From contig CM070902.1 in the NCBI GenBank assembly GCA_036417435.1, forward strand, positions 133,847,886 through 133,911,885: a stretch of DNA of 64,000 nt, in the 5' to 3' direction. The notes beneath the pieces are model-generated. The model did not search any database, had not been told where the DNA came from, and saw only the letters and a program-made list of their open reading frames with translations. This DNA is from Inia geoffrensis (taxonomy: Eukaryota > Chordata > Mammalia > Artiodactyla > Iniidae). The translations under genes and the position numbers were made by a program. This document shows positions 47,961 to 59,773 of this stretch, piece by piece (position 1 is the stretch's first letter; each line of letters begins with the position of its first letter).

Positions 47961-49384
47961 AGCCGAGGGAAAATGGTAAGTCTGGATGTTTGTGGCGGGG
48001 TAAGAATCACAGGAGTGGAGATAAACGAAATGGAACCAGCATTCAGTTAGCACACAGCACAGGTTAGTCAAGTCAGGAAAATAGGCAAGAGAGTAACAAA
48101 CCACTCCAAGGAGAAGTCCGGGAAGGGGGTGTCTCAGCACAAGCAGCGGCCTCGGTCTAGCAACCGTCTCGGTCTAGCAGTGGGCTCGGGACAAGCTTGA
48201 GTGGGAAGTAGCCCTCTGCTTGGACAGAGCCTCCAGCAGTGCCCACGTGGAACAGCTCTCAGCAGGGGGAAATTGGGTCCTCCAGGGAAGAACCTTCAGT
48301 TGCTCAGCTCAGTGAGCTCATTTTAAGGAGCTTTATCAGTGGGTGTAATGGTCTTACTCTAAGACATTCACAGTCCTATGGTAGACTTTTCAAAACAACT
48401 AATACAGAAGTTCACATTGGCCACTGGGACTCCATTTTGAACTAGTTAACATAGCTTAAATCCTATAAGTTTCACACAAGATGAGTAGAAATCGTAACAC
48501 AAAAGAAACCTCATCTTAATACTGGGAATAATAAGCTTGGGCTGTGTTTGCCTATGGTGGGTATTTAAAGCTTTGGGACCAGGCAGGTGTAGCTGAGAAG
48601 GCCCTAAACCAGGCCCTCCCTGGCTTGGCTTTACCTGTGGCAAGGGCAGGAGCGGGAAGAAATGGGGTCCTGCTGGGTCTTCAGAAGCAGAAATTGAAGA
48701 TCATCTTGAAAACTTGAGAATCTGCTTGTAAATTAGGGGAAATTATAGGTTTTTCTTTTTTCACTTAGGGTTTGAAGTGTACATGTAAATAATACATGTA
48801 CGTGTAAATAATACAATTACCTTAATTTAAGCAAATAAGTCACTGGATCCTTGCAGAATTTACCGTCAGTTTAAATTTGCTACTGCTTCTACTTCTATGG
48901 CCCTACTCCATTGCCCTCCAGAGAAATCTGGCTTTCAGTCCTGATGGTTTCTGATTTCTGCAGAGCAATTGCTCTTTTCCTTGTGGCCTCTCATGACATC
49001 ATTTGGGAACATTTTCTGATACCAAATCCTGCCACCTAATTTCCAAGACTCAGGTGTCACCTGCAGCTGTGAATTCATCGTTGGACTACTTTGACTCACG
49101 GCAACTCTTAAATTATGCCTTCCATTTTGAATAAACTGCCAGCCTGATAGAGTGAAGTAATCCACAGTGGAAAACTGTGATAGTGATTCACTTTGCATTC
49201 ATGTATGCACACAATCTTTCCTACTTTCTTATTTAGCTTTCTTAAATCCTGAAACGAGGAACTTCCCCATTATGAAAGGATCTGACCCTTCAAGAGGTGC
49301 ACTTTTGGTGTGTCGGTGGTGTATATCCTGCTGATGAGTCACTCAGAATATAGTTAAGCTCCCTCCCTCCCATATATATCATCA
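47961..49384. other. Intron 3 stretch, no feature seen
   Basis: Holds a short repeated phrase CGGTCTAGCA near 48150-48180 and a repeated GTAAATAATAC near 48785-48812. No exon or named repeat. Confidence 0.45.
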
Positions 49385-49700
49385 GTTCGGCAACTTTTAA
49401 CTAAAATTTTTAGAGTACCTACTGCATGGCAGGCCTAATGCTGGGGATGGGGTTACAATGGCAGGGAAACTCCAGATGATTCCCGTCCTCTTGGACCTTA
49501 ACTGTCTAGTTAGAAACCGACTCTGTTTAAGTAACCACTCAGATCAATGTGTAAGAACTTTGGCAAGTTCTATAAAGGAATCTATAAACTATTATAAGAT
49601 TGATAAAGGGGTGTTGTGGCTTAGAATGTAGGAGCTTAGGGAAGAATTCTCTGGGGAAGTATTGAGTGAGACCTGAATGGTGAGTAGAAGTGAAAAATTG
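49385..49700 (-). repeat. L2 LINE fragment
   Basis: AGAGTACCTACTGCATGGCA, TAATGCTGGGGATGGGGTTA and TTAACTGTCTAGTTAGAAAC, then AGTGAGACCTGAATGGTGAG, follow the order of L2 3'-end wording. Confidence 0.6.
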
Positions 49701-49706
49701 AGGGGT

Positions 49707-50064
49707 TGTCTGAGTCCATTCGGACTGCTATAACAAAGTACCACAGACTGTGTAGCTGGTAAACAACAGAAATTTATTTCTCACAGTTCTGGAGGCTGGA
49801 TGTCCAAGATCAAGGCACCAGTATGGTCATGCTCTCGTGAGGGCTCTCTTCCGAGTTCCCAGCCGGTGCCTTCCTGCTGTGTCCTTACATGGTGGGAGGG
49901 GCTAGGACTTTCTCTCTGGAATTCTTTTATAAGGCATTCATCCCATTCGTGAGTGCTCTACCCTCATGACTTAAGCGTCTCCCAAAGGCCCCCACCTCTT
50001 ACTATCATCACCTTTGGGTTAGGTTTTCGGCCTGAATTTTGGGGACACAAATATTCAGACTACA
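49707..50064 (-). repeat. MaLR (MST/MLT1-type) LTR, minus strand
   Basis: Read on the minus strand it begins TGTAGTCTGAATATTTGTGT, contains GTCATGAGGGTAGAGCACTC and CTTGATCTTGGACATCCAGC, then AGAAATAAATTTCTGTTGTT (polyadenylation signal), and ends GGACTCAGACA. This is the full order of a MaLR LTR. It appears solitary; no internal sequence adjoins it. Confidence 0.85.
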
Positions 50065-50194
50065 GTAGGTGTGTTAGAAGTTAAACAGCATCAGTATTTC
50101 AAGCAGAGGGAAACTATATGCCAGTGGTTTATGCCACATGATACACAGAGACCATTATAACTTTTCTTGGGTTCTAAACCCAGTACTGTAGGTC

Positions 50195-50375
50195 AAATGG
50201 AATTTGTGCATTCTGTGCATTCATTCTGAAACTCGGTGGCAAGTCTGAATCACCTGGGGGAAGTCTGTTAAAAATACAAATGGTTAAAAATAAAAATTCT
50301 CAGGTCCCAACGTAGGAGATTCAGCAAGTATACAGGTGGGCTCAAGTACCTGTAGCTGATTCTCATGAGGTTTCT
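50195..50375 (+). repeat. MER5-like hAT element
   Basis: TGAATCACCTGGGGGAAGTC, AAATTCTCAGGTCCCAACGT and GAGATTCAGCAAG follow MER5 order. A duplicated GGTTAAAAATA phrase sits inside. Confidence 0.55.
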
Positions 50376-52889
50376 TCTAGAGCCTGGAAATGAAACTGTT
50401 CCAGAAGAGCTGATAACAGGCCACAAGGAGTTAGAGAAGGGCTCCCTTCCCGCTGGTTCTGGAGTCTCCCTTGTGGGCCCTCAGACAAAATGATCACCTG
50501 AATTGATGGGACTACTTGTCCTGGGCAGGACATGAGAGAAGCCTCAGGGAATAGGGCCCCCAGAACTACATACACTCTGCGTCTACAGCTCTTTTTTTTT
50601 TTTTTTTCCTTTGGGTCCCCAGCATTTTCAAGCTCATGGGGAAAGTAAGATTCTGATACAGCCTTATCTAGCTTCACTCAGTTTTCTAAAAATGTTTTTA
50701 TTACAGTAGTTCTTTATTGGAAATTTAAGTTAGATTCCATGAGCTAGAGCTCAAGTAACTTGGGCAGACCTATGTGACTTAAATGTTTGTTGGGAAAATG
50801 ATAGCAAGGTTTTCTGTGTGCACAGTTCCCTAACGATGTTGAGTGTCTGGGCAGAATATGTCCTGTCTACAAGAAATAATGAATAGCAATAACCTCTATC
50901 TGCTTGGAGGATGGCTAAATTTTAGACCCCAAAATATCTAAATATAGAAGTTTAAAAATAGTGGCAAATGACTGACAGAAGTTTTAGAGCAGAAGTTGCA
51001 GGCAGCCTGAGGGCTAGACTGGACCTGCAGACGATTTTGTTTTGCCTGTATAATGTGTTTTTCTTTTTTTTTTTTTTCCCCTCCCTCTGAGCCAATATTT
51101 ACAAACTGGAGAATTCTGGTGAAAAATCAGATTTTCAGTTTCACCAGCTAGAGCTGAGTAGATGCTGCCACCTTTAATTTCCTGATCCTGGCGACTTTTT
51201 TTGAGTTTGAAGAAACACTTTAAACTCTGAAGGAAACATTTTATAAGTAATATAGGCAAAATATTTTTGGAAGAGCTCCAAAAATTGCTGGAAATGAGTT
51301 AGTGCAGAGAACAGAATTGTTTATAGAAGCAAAAAGAAAGCCTGCGATCGAACCTGGAACATCTTTTTGGGTGGTATTAACTGGAGTTGTTTTCCTTGTA
51401 CGTTTTACTTTCCATTCCTTCTCAAAACGCCAGAAGTACATTTGGTACCAGGATAAGAAATTCCTGTTCCTCCTTGTTGTTTTCACACTTGAGATGTTTG
51501 TGGAGGGTTATTGGATCCCCCCTGGGTCCCTCATGCTGTGCGTCTGCCAGAATGGAGACATTCACCGCTTCAGAATCTTTCCAGGCTGTGCGCTCTCCCA
51601 GGCTCTCATGTGCCACCCGAGTCATTTTAGCTCCTCTCTAGATTAATTGTGTTTTATTCTCAGCCAACTGATAATCTTCAGGGACAGAAAACCAGATATT
51701 CCGAGGGGAGTCCTGCTGGCGACTGAGTTTTGATTTGGGCTGTTTTGGTGGGGGTGGCCAATATGCATGAGATACTTCAGCCGAATTCTTTTTAAGAGAG
51801 GATTCTGGTTCATGTTATCATAACAAGTTTGTTTTTTTGTTTGTTTTTGGCCGTGCATTTCTCCTCTCCATTTGCCAAGATCTATTTGGAAATCATTTTC
51901 CAAGGTTAACTCTGCGGCATGTTCACATTTTCTAAGAACTTTCTAAGCAGTTAGTTTTACATTGATATTGTTCCTTTTTTAATTGTTGAAATCCCTAGGT
52001 CGACCATCTTTTCCCCCCTGCCAGATGTTCAGGGTCCACACACACCATTAGATTTCTCTTGAACTTCATTTTATTCCCTATTTAAGCTTGGCCTACTTTT
52101 TCTCTGCTTTTTTCCATTCCCCTAACCCTGTGGTAATTTGTCAAGCCCATTCTAATCTGCTTAATCCCTTTGGCTGAAAGGTTTTGAGGTTTAATATTTT
52201 AATCTAGGGGCCTTAGTATTTAAGTAATTAGAGGTCCTATTTCTAGCTGTGTCCCTTAGATAAATCACCTTAGGGTTTTTTGGTTCCAATTTACAAAAAA
52301 TAGAACTCCGAAAATTCATATTGGGCAAGATCGAAGCTTTGAACTGCACTGCATGAATTAAGAAAGGAAAGTAAGTATTCTGTGCTATTCAGAGTCCCTG
52401 CACTCATTCTTACCAGCTCAGGCTTTATGGATTCTTTTCCTTGCAGCTCAATTTTTAAAATATTCTACCCCAAAGCAAACGTTTGCTATTGCGTTTTAGA
52501 GAAGAAATTTTTAATAGAATTTCATGCTATAATTAGAGTTTATGTTACTTCCAACATTTTTTTCTCCTCATGCCTGAGAACATGTTAATTTGGGAAAAAA
52601 AAATTTTTTTTTCCCTATTACCAAATAATCTGGACATTCTTACAAAACGTTAAAAAAAATCTTTCCTGTCAGGAAAAATTTAGTCATAGAAGGATTCACT
52701 TTTTGCATTCTAGGTTTCTGCCATTTTGGTCAACAGCATTTGAACACCCACTAGATACAGAGGGGAGCTGATAGGAGAGAAAGACACTTGACAGTACATT
52801 TATTACATAGTGTAAAAAATACAAAGTATATAATCAGTATGCGAAGGTAATATGGAACTACTAATTATAGTCATATAATACTCACACTG
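50376..52889. other. Intron 3 stretch, no feature seen
   Basis: No AFF1 exon or clear repeat. The open frames at 51241-51646 on both strands have no recognisable product. Confidence 0.45.
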
Positions 52890-53135
52890 TTCTCTAGTGC
52901 ACTTTGTGATAGGAACTGTTCCAAATGCTTTATGTGAATCAACTTAATCCTCACAGCCATCCCATGTGGTAAGCACTGTTACTGTGACTGTTTTACTGAG
53001 AGATTTACAGAGGTGCAGAAAGATTCATTTGTTCAAGTTTACCCAGGACTTAAGTGCTGGATCTGGAATCCATATCCAAGTAGTTTGGCTCCAATCCATG
53101 CCCTTAACTATGATACCTACATTATACTGCCTTTC
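52890..53135 (-). repeat. MIR SINE, minus strand
   Basis: ATCAACTTAATCCTCACAGC, GAGATTTACAGAGGTGCAGA and GGCTCCAATCCATGCCCTTA are in reversed MIR order. Confidence 0.75.
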
Positions 53136-53199
53136 GCTTTTTTTTTTTTAGAGTTGCCTTTTGAAGCACTTTGGGTATTGATGAAAATGCATTAGAGGC

Positions 53200-53829
53200 T
53201 AAAGGATTGAGAGAAAAGACATAGAGGCAAGAAACGGTGCAAGATTTAGTAGGGGTAGCTGGGCCTTTGGTTCACGGAGATCCGGTAGAGGCAAAGGAAC
53301 TTGACCTCACTGTTTTGTCAGTTTATCCTTCTGTACAGTGGGGCTACTGGATGCAGGGTCATCCATATGAAGTGCTTAAAACAGTACTGGGTACATAGGA
53401 AGAGCTCAGTAGGTGGTGGTAGGAGTGATTAGAGTTAAAATTTGAGCTGGGCTTTAAGGAACAAGGTAGGGCTATCAGAATGAGCAGGTAGAGTTGCTGA
53501 GGAGACAGGAAGACCCGAAACAGGCTCCCGTGTATTGGAGTACCCTTGAGCATGTGGGTGGGATCAGATCCAAGGGATCACGAATGCCCAGTTAAGATGT
53601 TCTAGGTGAATAAAGCCCTAAACATTTGATTTTCAAGTGTTAGACAAATGAAGAGCCTAGGGAAAGAAAGCATTTGCTTGGGGGTTGTTGAACTTTTAAA
53701 AACTGGTTTGCCAAGGTGAGGAGCCACCGACCCGCCCTTCCCATCCATCCCTGCCTGATGGCACAGGGGCATCCTGCTTACCCCTGAAGAGCAGCCTTCC
53801 CATAGTTTGGCAACCCCTGGTGTAAATAT
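53200..53829. other. Intron 3 stretch, unassigned
   Basis: No exon. Parts read like diverged interspersed repeat but I cannot name it. Confidence 0.4.
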
Positions 53830-53899
53830 TTCATTTTATAAAAGCTTATGCTCTCAGAAGTACTTTACTGCCTCCCCCCAACACCCTTCCTTTTAATTC

Positions 53900-54112
53900 C
53901 CAAAGCAATTGCTTATTTGTTCCCTCTTGATTGTCACAGCAACCTCGTGAGTTAGGGCAGTTGGCACGAATCACCATTTTACATGCCATGGAACTGAGTC
54001 TCTAAGAAGTTTAATGATTTAAGCTCATAAGTGGCAGAGCTGGGGGCACGAAACCAGAACCCTTAACTTCTAGTTCCAGTAGTCTTTCTGCCACACAGCG
54101 TGTTTTCTGTGG
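53900..54112 (-). repeat. MIR SINE, minus strand
   Basis: TCACAGCAACCTCGTGAGTT, TGGAACTGAGTCTCTAAGAA and AAGTGGCAGAGCTGGGGGCA, ending CTTTCTGCCACAC, are MIR landmarks. Confidence 0.75.
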
Positions 54113-54135
54113 AGTCATGACCCTTTGAGTAACAC

Positions 54136-54340
54136 TTTTTTTTTTTTTGCGGTACGCGGGGCTCTCACTGCTGTGGCCTCTCCCGTTGCGGAGCACAGGC
54201 TCCGGACGCGCAGGCTCAGCGGCCATGGCTCACGGGCCCAGCCGCTCCGCGGCATGTGGGATCCTCCTGGACTGGGGCACGAACCCGTGTCCCCTGCATC
54301 GGCAGGCGGACTCTCAACCACTGCGCCACCAGGGAAGTCC
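54136..54340 (-). repeat. CHR SINE, short subtype, minus strand
   Basis: T-run, GCGGTACGCGGGGCTCTCAC, right end GCGCCACCAGGGAAGTCC. Close to the other short copies (16247, 57634, 61960), so a young group. Confidence 0.94.
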
Positions 54341-55049
54341 TCCAGTTGCTTTCTTACTTGTCTCTCCAGGCTTGGGTTGTGACCCTCCTGCCCATGCCTC
54401 CCAGCCCCCCTGCTGTCACCCAGGCCTTTTAGCGAGAATTCTCCCCTGTGCTCCTGGTGCCCACACCTCCAGTCTCAGCACTTCTCTTTGGCATTGTCCT
54501 CTGTGTGTTTCTCCAGGTGGGAAACACTTTGAGGGTGGGGTCATTTGTCTCACACGCTTGTTTGTCCTTTGTGTATAGCACAGGTGAGGACTGGGGAAAA
54601 CGGGGCTATTTCCTGCACTGTGCTCAGCTTGAGAGTTCTTACCCTGTTCACTTTGATCTGGAGTCTGAAAAATAACCTCTAATAAATGTTGGAGCAGAGG
54701 GGGAAAAACCATTTGATGTGAGACTGACGCTTCTATTTTAGGACACTTAGATGGGAAGAAGCCACTAAATTCAATAATTTTTTAGAGGAATTGTTTGACT
54801 TACCATTTTCAGCCTATTTATTTCCCAGGTAATTTTAGGTATTGTTATGTGTGGATTTGAAAATAAGCAACATAAATTTATTACTAGGTGTTCTCAGTAG
54901 AGTTCCAGCCTTAAATTGCTGTGCTTTTCAGTACTGAGTTTAGAGATTAATCAGGTGGTTTTATGTACTGTAAGAGTTGGAAAGTAATGATTTTTTATGT
55001 ATCTGTCATGTATATAGGTGCTTTCCTCTGTACTAAATAAGACACCAGA

Positions 55050-55345
55050 TTTCCTTTGGTATATGGGACGAAGTGAGAGAGTAGCATTGACATATGTACA
55101 CTACCAAATGTAAAATAGCTAGCTAGTGGGAAGCTGCTGCATAGCACAGGGAGATCAGCTCGGTGCTTTGTGATGACCTAGAGGGGTGGGATAGGGAGGG
55201 TGGGAGGGAGTCTCAAGAGAGAGGGGGTATGGGGATATATGTATACATATAGCTGATTCACTTTGTTGCACAGCAGAAACTAACACAACATTGTAAAGCA
55301 TTTATACTCCAATAAAGATGTGAAAAAAAATAAAAGAAATATATA
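55050..55345 (+). repeat. LINE-1 3' end, cetartiodactyl type
   Basis: ACATATGTACACTACCAAAT, AGCTAGCTAGTGGGAAGCTG, GATGACCTAGAGGGGTGGGA, a G-rich tract, then TTATACTCCAATAAAGATGT plus an A-rich tail is the L1 3' untranslated region of whales and even-toed ungulates. It is 5'-truncated with no ORF2 coding left. Little divergence suggests a fairly young copy. Confidence 0.88.
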
Positions 55346-57529
55346 AGTGGTACTTACATTAAAATTGCTGTTAGTCTCAAAGGATTCTCAATTTTAAATA
55401 TTTTGCCATTGAGTGATTCACATTTTTGGGAATGAGCCAGCCATTTTGGGTAGAGGCATTAACTCCTCTAGACCACTTGGGTATCATTAATTGGTATCCT
55501 AGTAACTTAAGAATTATTGACCCTGAAAATGCCCAACTGGCAGCCTGGGTTTAATTTTCTGGTAAGATTAATTATCTTGCAGTAAAGGGTAAAACAGAGA
55601 CACCAGGGTCCTTTATGTCCCTTATGTTCTCTCAAGATTCCAGTGAATTAGTTGCTAAGACGAGGGAAAACACTGGTGGTGTTGTTCTGAACCTAATTGA
55701 GTCCTTTATTACGTTATGACTCACCTATAGTTCACAGATTTATTCTGTGCAAGTCATATAAGATAACTACACTGTGGTTTGTTTTGCTTCCTTGGTTCAT
55801 GTTTCTCGCGATCTGTCAGGCCGCTGTTGCCAATCCCAGGCTTTGGCAGGAGCCCGTGCAGCAAAGAGGAGACCATCCCAGGTCGGCAGTGAGGCTGCCT
55901 CATGCTTTGTTCCCTCAGGCAGGCGTGCTTTTCACCATCTCTTGGAGGGAACTGAAGATGTTCATTCTGTGTGTGGGGCTATGTTCCGCATAAAAAGAGA
56001 CCCTTCTCTTCAAAATGGGTGTGTTTTCCAATCTCTTTTTCCCTCCTTTGGGAGAGAAGGAAGCTTTAAAGTCAGTGCTGGAGGGCGCTCATGTGGAGAT
56101 GTCTTGGAAGGTGTGTTGATTTAGTTGCAACATCTGAAAATTAGTAGATTTCACACTGAAATCTGAATTTTGATCCTTTTTGTCCTTAAAATGCTGGAAG
56201 CATTGGCAACATAGGACTTGTATTCCTGAAGAACAGCAGTTGGCTTGCCCCAGCCCTCCAGCGCCCCTCCTGTCACCTGCCTGGGCCCTGTGAGTGAGAA
56301 GTACAGAATCGATTCTCTGTCCGTGTGATTTTGCCTCGCTCTGGGCAAATACAAGAGATGAGAACCCAGACATGCAAAAGACATATCTTTTCAGAAAGGT
56401 TTATACTGCAGCATGTTTAATGGCATCTAGTTAAACTAAAAAGGGGATGATTTTCAAACTTTAAACAAAATTATATAAAGTAGGTCCTACTTCGTTTCTT
56501 TATCTTTTTGCCCTTGTTTCCAAATGTGAAGATGTTTTCCTATAAACCTTTAAATGTGTGATTTTGACACTTGTTCATATTTTAGTTAAAGAAAAAACCC
56601 CACAAGGTTATTAGCCTACTTGACAACTGCCCCCACCTTTTTAACATTTTTTCTTTTTAAAGGTTTTTGCCGCTACCAGAAACAGTGGAACATGGATTCT
56701 CATCCTCCTTGTCACCAAGTAGAAATGTGCTCGGTTAGTTTTTTTTTTTCTGTGTGTGACAAGGGAGTGGATAGTCACTATGCTCTTTTCTACTCTAAAA
56801 TATTATGGTTCTTTTTTAAAAAAGAGTTTGAATTCTAGCAATTGAACTGTGATGCTGTTTCCTATACCAAGTCCATTAGCATATCCTTTAGTACCTTTTA
56901 TTCTAAATTACTTTTCTTGTTTTTATAGTGACTAATAGGAAGTTGGTTTTCAACATCCATTCAGCAAACAAGAGCTGCTTTCCTTCCTTTGATCTTAGCA
57001 ACATATATATCCTTTTGTTTTTATATCGTGAACGGGCTTTTATTGGTTGCAACAGGGAGGGTGGACACAATAGCTCTGGCTCCTATGGGGACTCCAGAGA
57101 CTCCCTCACCCCCCACCCCCCGCCCCCCTCGCCGCCAAGGAGCTGGCCTTAGCAATAGGGATCCTGTAGTTATATAGACAACTCACATTTAAGTTTCCAT
57201 AGTGTACAGGTTCTATAGGGTTTAATTTTCTATACTTGTACAAGTATACTTAATTAGTACAAGGTACTGTTAAGAACTGGGGTGTGATTGTTTTTGGAGA
57301 ATTTCCAAACTATTCTTTCTTTGTTGGATGTCATTTTTACTCCTAGCAATACCATTGCTGAGAATTTTGATGTCTTAATAATTTTATAACTAGGGATGAA
57401 TAATAAGTATATAATAGAACATGTAATCCACAGAATGCTAAAAACTCTGGATGTTGTTGGAGGGTAGGAAGATATACTTGAAGATTTTGGGGAAGTGGGG
57501 TGGAGCGCTGATTAGATGGGACTTTTAGG
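55346..57529. other. Intron 3 stretch, no exon seen
   Basis: No AFF1 exon or named repeat. A C-rich tract lies at about 57108-57135. Open frames at 55697-56124 have no recognisable product. Confidence 0.45.
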
Positions 57530-57563
57530 CATTATAGGCAGTAGTTAAGAGCATGGATTTTGT

Positions 57564-58003
57564 TGTTGTTGTTTTGATATATATTTATTTATTTGGCTGT
57601 GTTGGATGTTCGTTGCGGCACGTGGGATCTTTTTTTTTTTTTTTTTTTTGCGGTACGCGGGCCTCACACTGTTGTGTCCTCTCCCGTTGCGGAGCACAGT
57701 CTCTGGACGCACAGGTTCAGCGGCTGTGGCTCACGGGCCCAGCCGCTCCGTGGCAGGTGGGATCTTCCCGGACCGGGGCACGAACCCGCGTCCCCTGCGT
57801 CGGCAGGTGGACTCTCAACCACTGCGCCACCATGGAAGCCCTACGTGGGATCTTTTAGTTGAGGCTTGTGGCATCTTTTAGCTGTGGCTTGTGGGATCTT
57901 TTAGCTGTGGCTTGTGGGATCTAGTTCCTTGACCAGAGATCGAACCCAGGCCCCCTGCATTGGGAGCACAGAGTGTTAGCCGCTGGACCACCAGGGAAGT
58001 CCC
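57564..58003 (-). repeat. CHR SINE with 23-bp internal repeats, split
   Basis: Outer insertion in the MIR, flanked by the 16-bp target-site duplication AAGAGCATGGATTTTG at 57548-57563 and 58004-58019. It carries three successive 23-bp units of the type GTGGGATCTTTTAGCTGTGG plus CTT (57845-57913) and a partial fourth. It is itself split by the SINE at 57634-57842. Confidence 0.92.
57634..57842 (-). repeat. CHR SINE, short subtype, nested
   Basis: Inner insertion within the outer SINE, with the 14-bp target-site duplication ACGTGGGATCTTTT at 57620-57633 and 57843-57856. The body is the short subtype (GCGGTACGCGGGCCTCACAC to GCGCCACCATGGAAGCCC). Confidence 0.95.
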
Positions 58004-58114
58004 AAGAGCATGGATTTTGGATTAAGGAAGATTTGGGTTTGAATCTTGTCTTTACCTTGAATTAGCTGTTAGACCACAGGCAAATTATTTAACTATTAAA
58101 AATTACTGCTTGAG

Positions 58115-58314
58115 GGCTTCCCTGGTGGCGCAGTGATTGAGAGTCTGCCTGCCGATGCAGGGGACACGGGTTCGTGCCCCGGTCCAGGAAGATCCCACAT
58201 GCCGCGGAGCGGCTAGGCCCGTGAGCCATGGCCGCTGAGCCTGCGCATCAGGAGCCTGTGCTCCGCAACGGGAGAGGCCACAACAGTGAGAGGCCTGCGT
58301 ACCGCAAAAAAGAA
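58115..58314 (+). repeat. CHR SINE, short subtype
   Basis: Third insertion into the MIR, on the opposite strand to the other two. The target-site duplication TTAAAAATTACTGCTTGAG / TTAAAAACTTACTGCCTGAG is at 58096-58114 and 58316-58335. Confidence 0.94.
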
Positions 58315-58470
58315 ATTAAAAACTTACTGCCTGAGCCTCAGTTTCTTATCTTTAAAATAGAAACAATAATAGAATCTTTAAGTAGTTGTCAGGCTTAAAT
58401 AAGAAAATGTTTGTGAAACCCTTAGATCAGTGATTGGCATATAGTAAATATTTAATTAACAGATTCTGTA

Positions 58471-59406
58471 TCACATCATTATAGTTATTTTAACACTAAA
58501 TGTCTGAGTAAATGTAGTGGATTTATTTCTTTGCCTTGGCTTAGAATCTGAAGTTTAGGTAGCTGAAAAGTTTTGAATATTAAGGCTTTAAGGAAATATT
58601 AAGTGGGAGGTAATGTTTCTAGTGAATAACTGGAGTCAGAATACTTGGGCTCATTTTCTTCCACTGTTAAGCGGGACATTTCTACCTGAACCATGGGTTG
58701 TTGTGAAAATGAAATGGGATCTATTTGCCTAGCATATAGTAGACTGGGATATCCCACCTTCCCTTGACAGTAAAAGCAAATTTTACAGTGTGGGAAAAGT
58801 GTATATTACCCATCTTCAGGTTATCTTTATTGACTTTACAAGTATGTTTAGGAGTCACCAAGGGTCTTAAGAAGTATCCTAATGGTTTGGGTTGGTTTGA
58901 TGGTGTTTCTCTCAGCTGTTTTGGTGAAGTAATGAAATTCTGTATCTCGGGTTTAATTTTATTCATGTTTAAAAATATGATGCTTTTTAAAATAAGAGAC
59001 TTGAATAAATATTTTGTGCCACTAATAAAGTATTGAGTACCTGCTGCATGTTCAGGATTCCAGAATTGTACTAGTTGTTGTGAGAACTATAGGGGGCTTT
59101 CAGTTGTATTTGGGCATCATGAAACATATGGAAAAAAGATTATTGTACTGAATTGCACATCTTAATTTTGTGTTCTTCGTGACAGATCCAGTAAGGAAAG
59201 GCATGAGTAGGCGTATTCTCAGGTAATTTTGTGAAGGATGGACAACACTTGTGTAAGCGAATAAAGTAGGATGATTTTACAAGGTAGGGGAATCACTACA
59301 GCTTTACTAAAAAATATCAACAAGATGTCCCAAGACGTTCCATTCAGCATTTAGCTTAAATAGCATTGATTAGTACATGAACTTCCAAAAGAGTATATGG
59401 GCACCA
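58471..59406. other. Intron 3 stretch, no feature seen
   Basis: No exon or recognisable repeat. Confidence 0.45.
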
Positions 59407-59414
59407 ATCTTTAT

Positions 59415-59765
59415 CTTTTTTTTTAAAATTAATTTATTTTTATTTTTGGCTGCATTGGGTCTTTGTTGCTGTGCACGGGCGTTTCTCTAGTTGCGGTGAG
59501 CAGGGGCTACTCTTCATTGCGGTGCGCGGGCTTCTCATTGTGGCTTCTCGTTGTGAAGCACGGGCTCCAGGCATGCGGGCTTCAGTAGTTGTGGCACTCG
59601 GGCTCAGTAGTTGTGGCTCACGGGCTCTAGAGCACAGGTTCAGTAGCTGTGGCGCACGGGCTTAGTTGCTCTGTGGCATGTGGGGTCTTCCCTGACCAGG
59701 GCTTGAACCCGTGTCCCCTGCATGGGCAGGTGGATTCTTAACCACTGCGCCACCAGGGAAGCCCT
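59415..59765 (-). repeat. CHR SINE, long subtype, minus strand
   Basis: TTTTTAAAATTAATTTATTT reversed tail, GGCTGCATTGGGTCTTTGTT, repeated CAGTAGTTGTGGC units, right end GCCACCAGGGAAGCCC. A target-site duplication ATCTTTAT lies at 59407-59414 and 59766-59773. Confidence 0.94.
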
Positions 59766-59773
59766 ATCTTTAT

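Larger units (their letters stand above)
57530..58470 (+). repeat. MIR SINE split by three CHR SINEs
   Basis: Pieces at 57530-57563, 58020-58114 and 58315-58470 read in order as one + strand MIR: GTAGTTAAGAGCATGGATTTT, then GGGTTTGAATCTTGTCTTTAC, then CTGAGCCTCAGTTTCTTATC and GGCATATAGTAAATATTTAA. The gaps are the SINE insertions listed next. Confidence 0.8.

Noticed and set aside
51241..51646. Overlapping open frames on both strands (81, 114, 84 and 67 codons)
   Set aside because: No recognisable domain and no AFF1 homology. Frames this short are expected by chance.
56641..56712. Possible exon after TTTTTAAAG at 56660
   Set aside because: The encoded peptide does not match AFF1 exon 4 (QTYSNEV...), and the frame closes soon.
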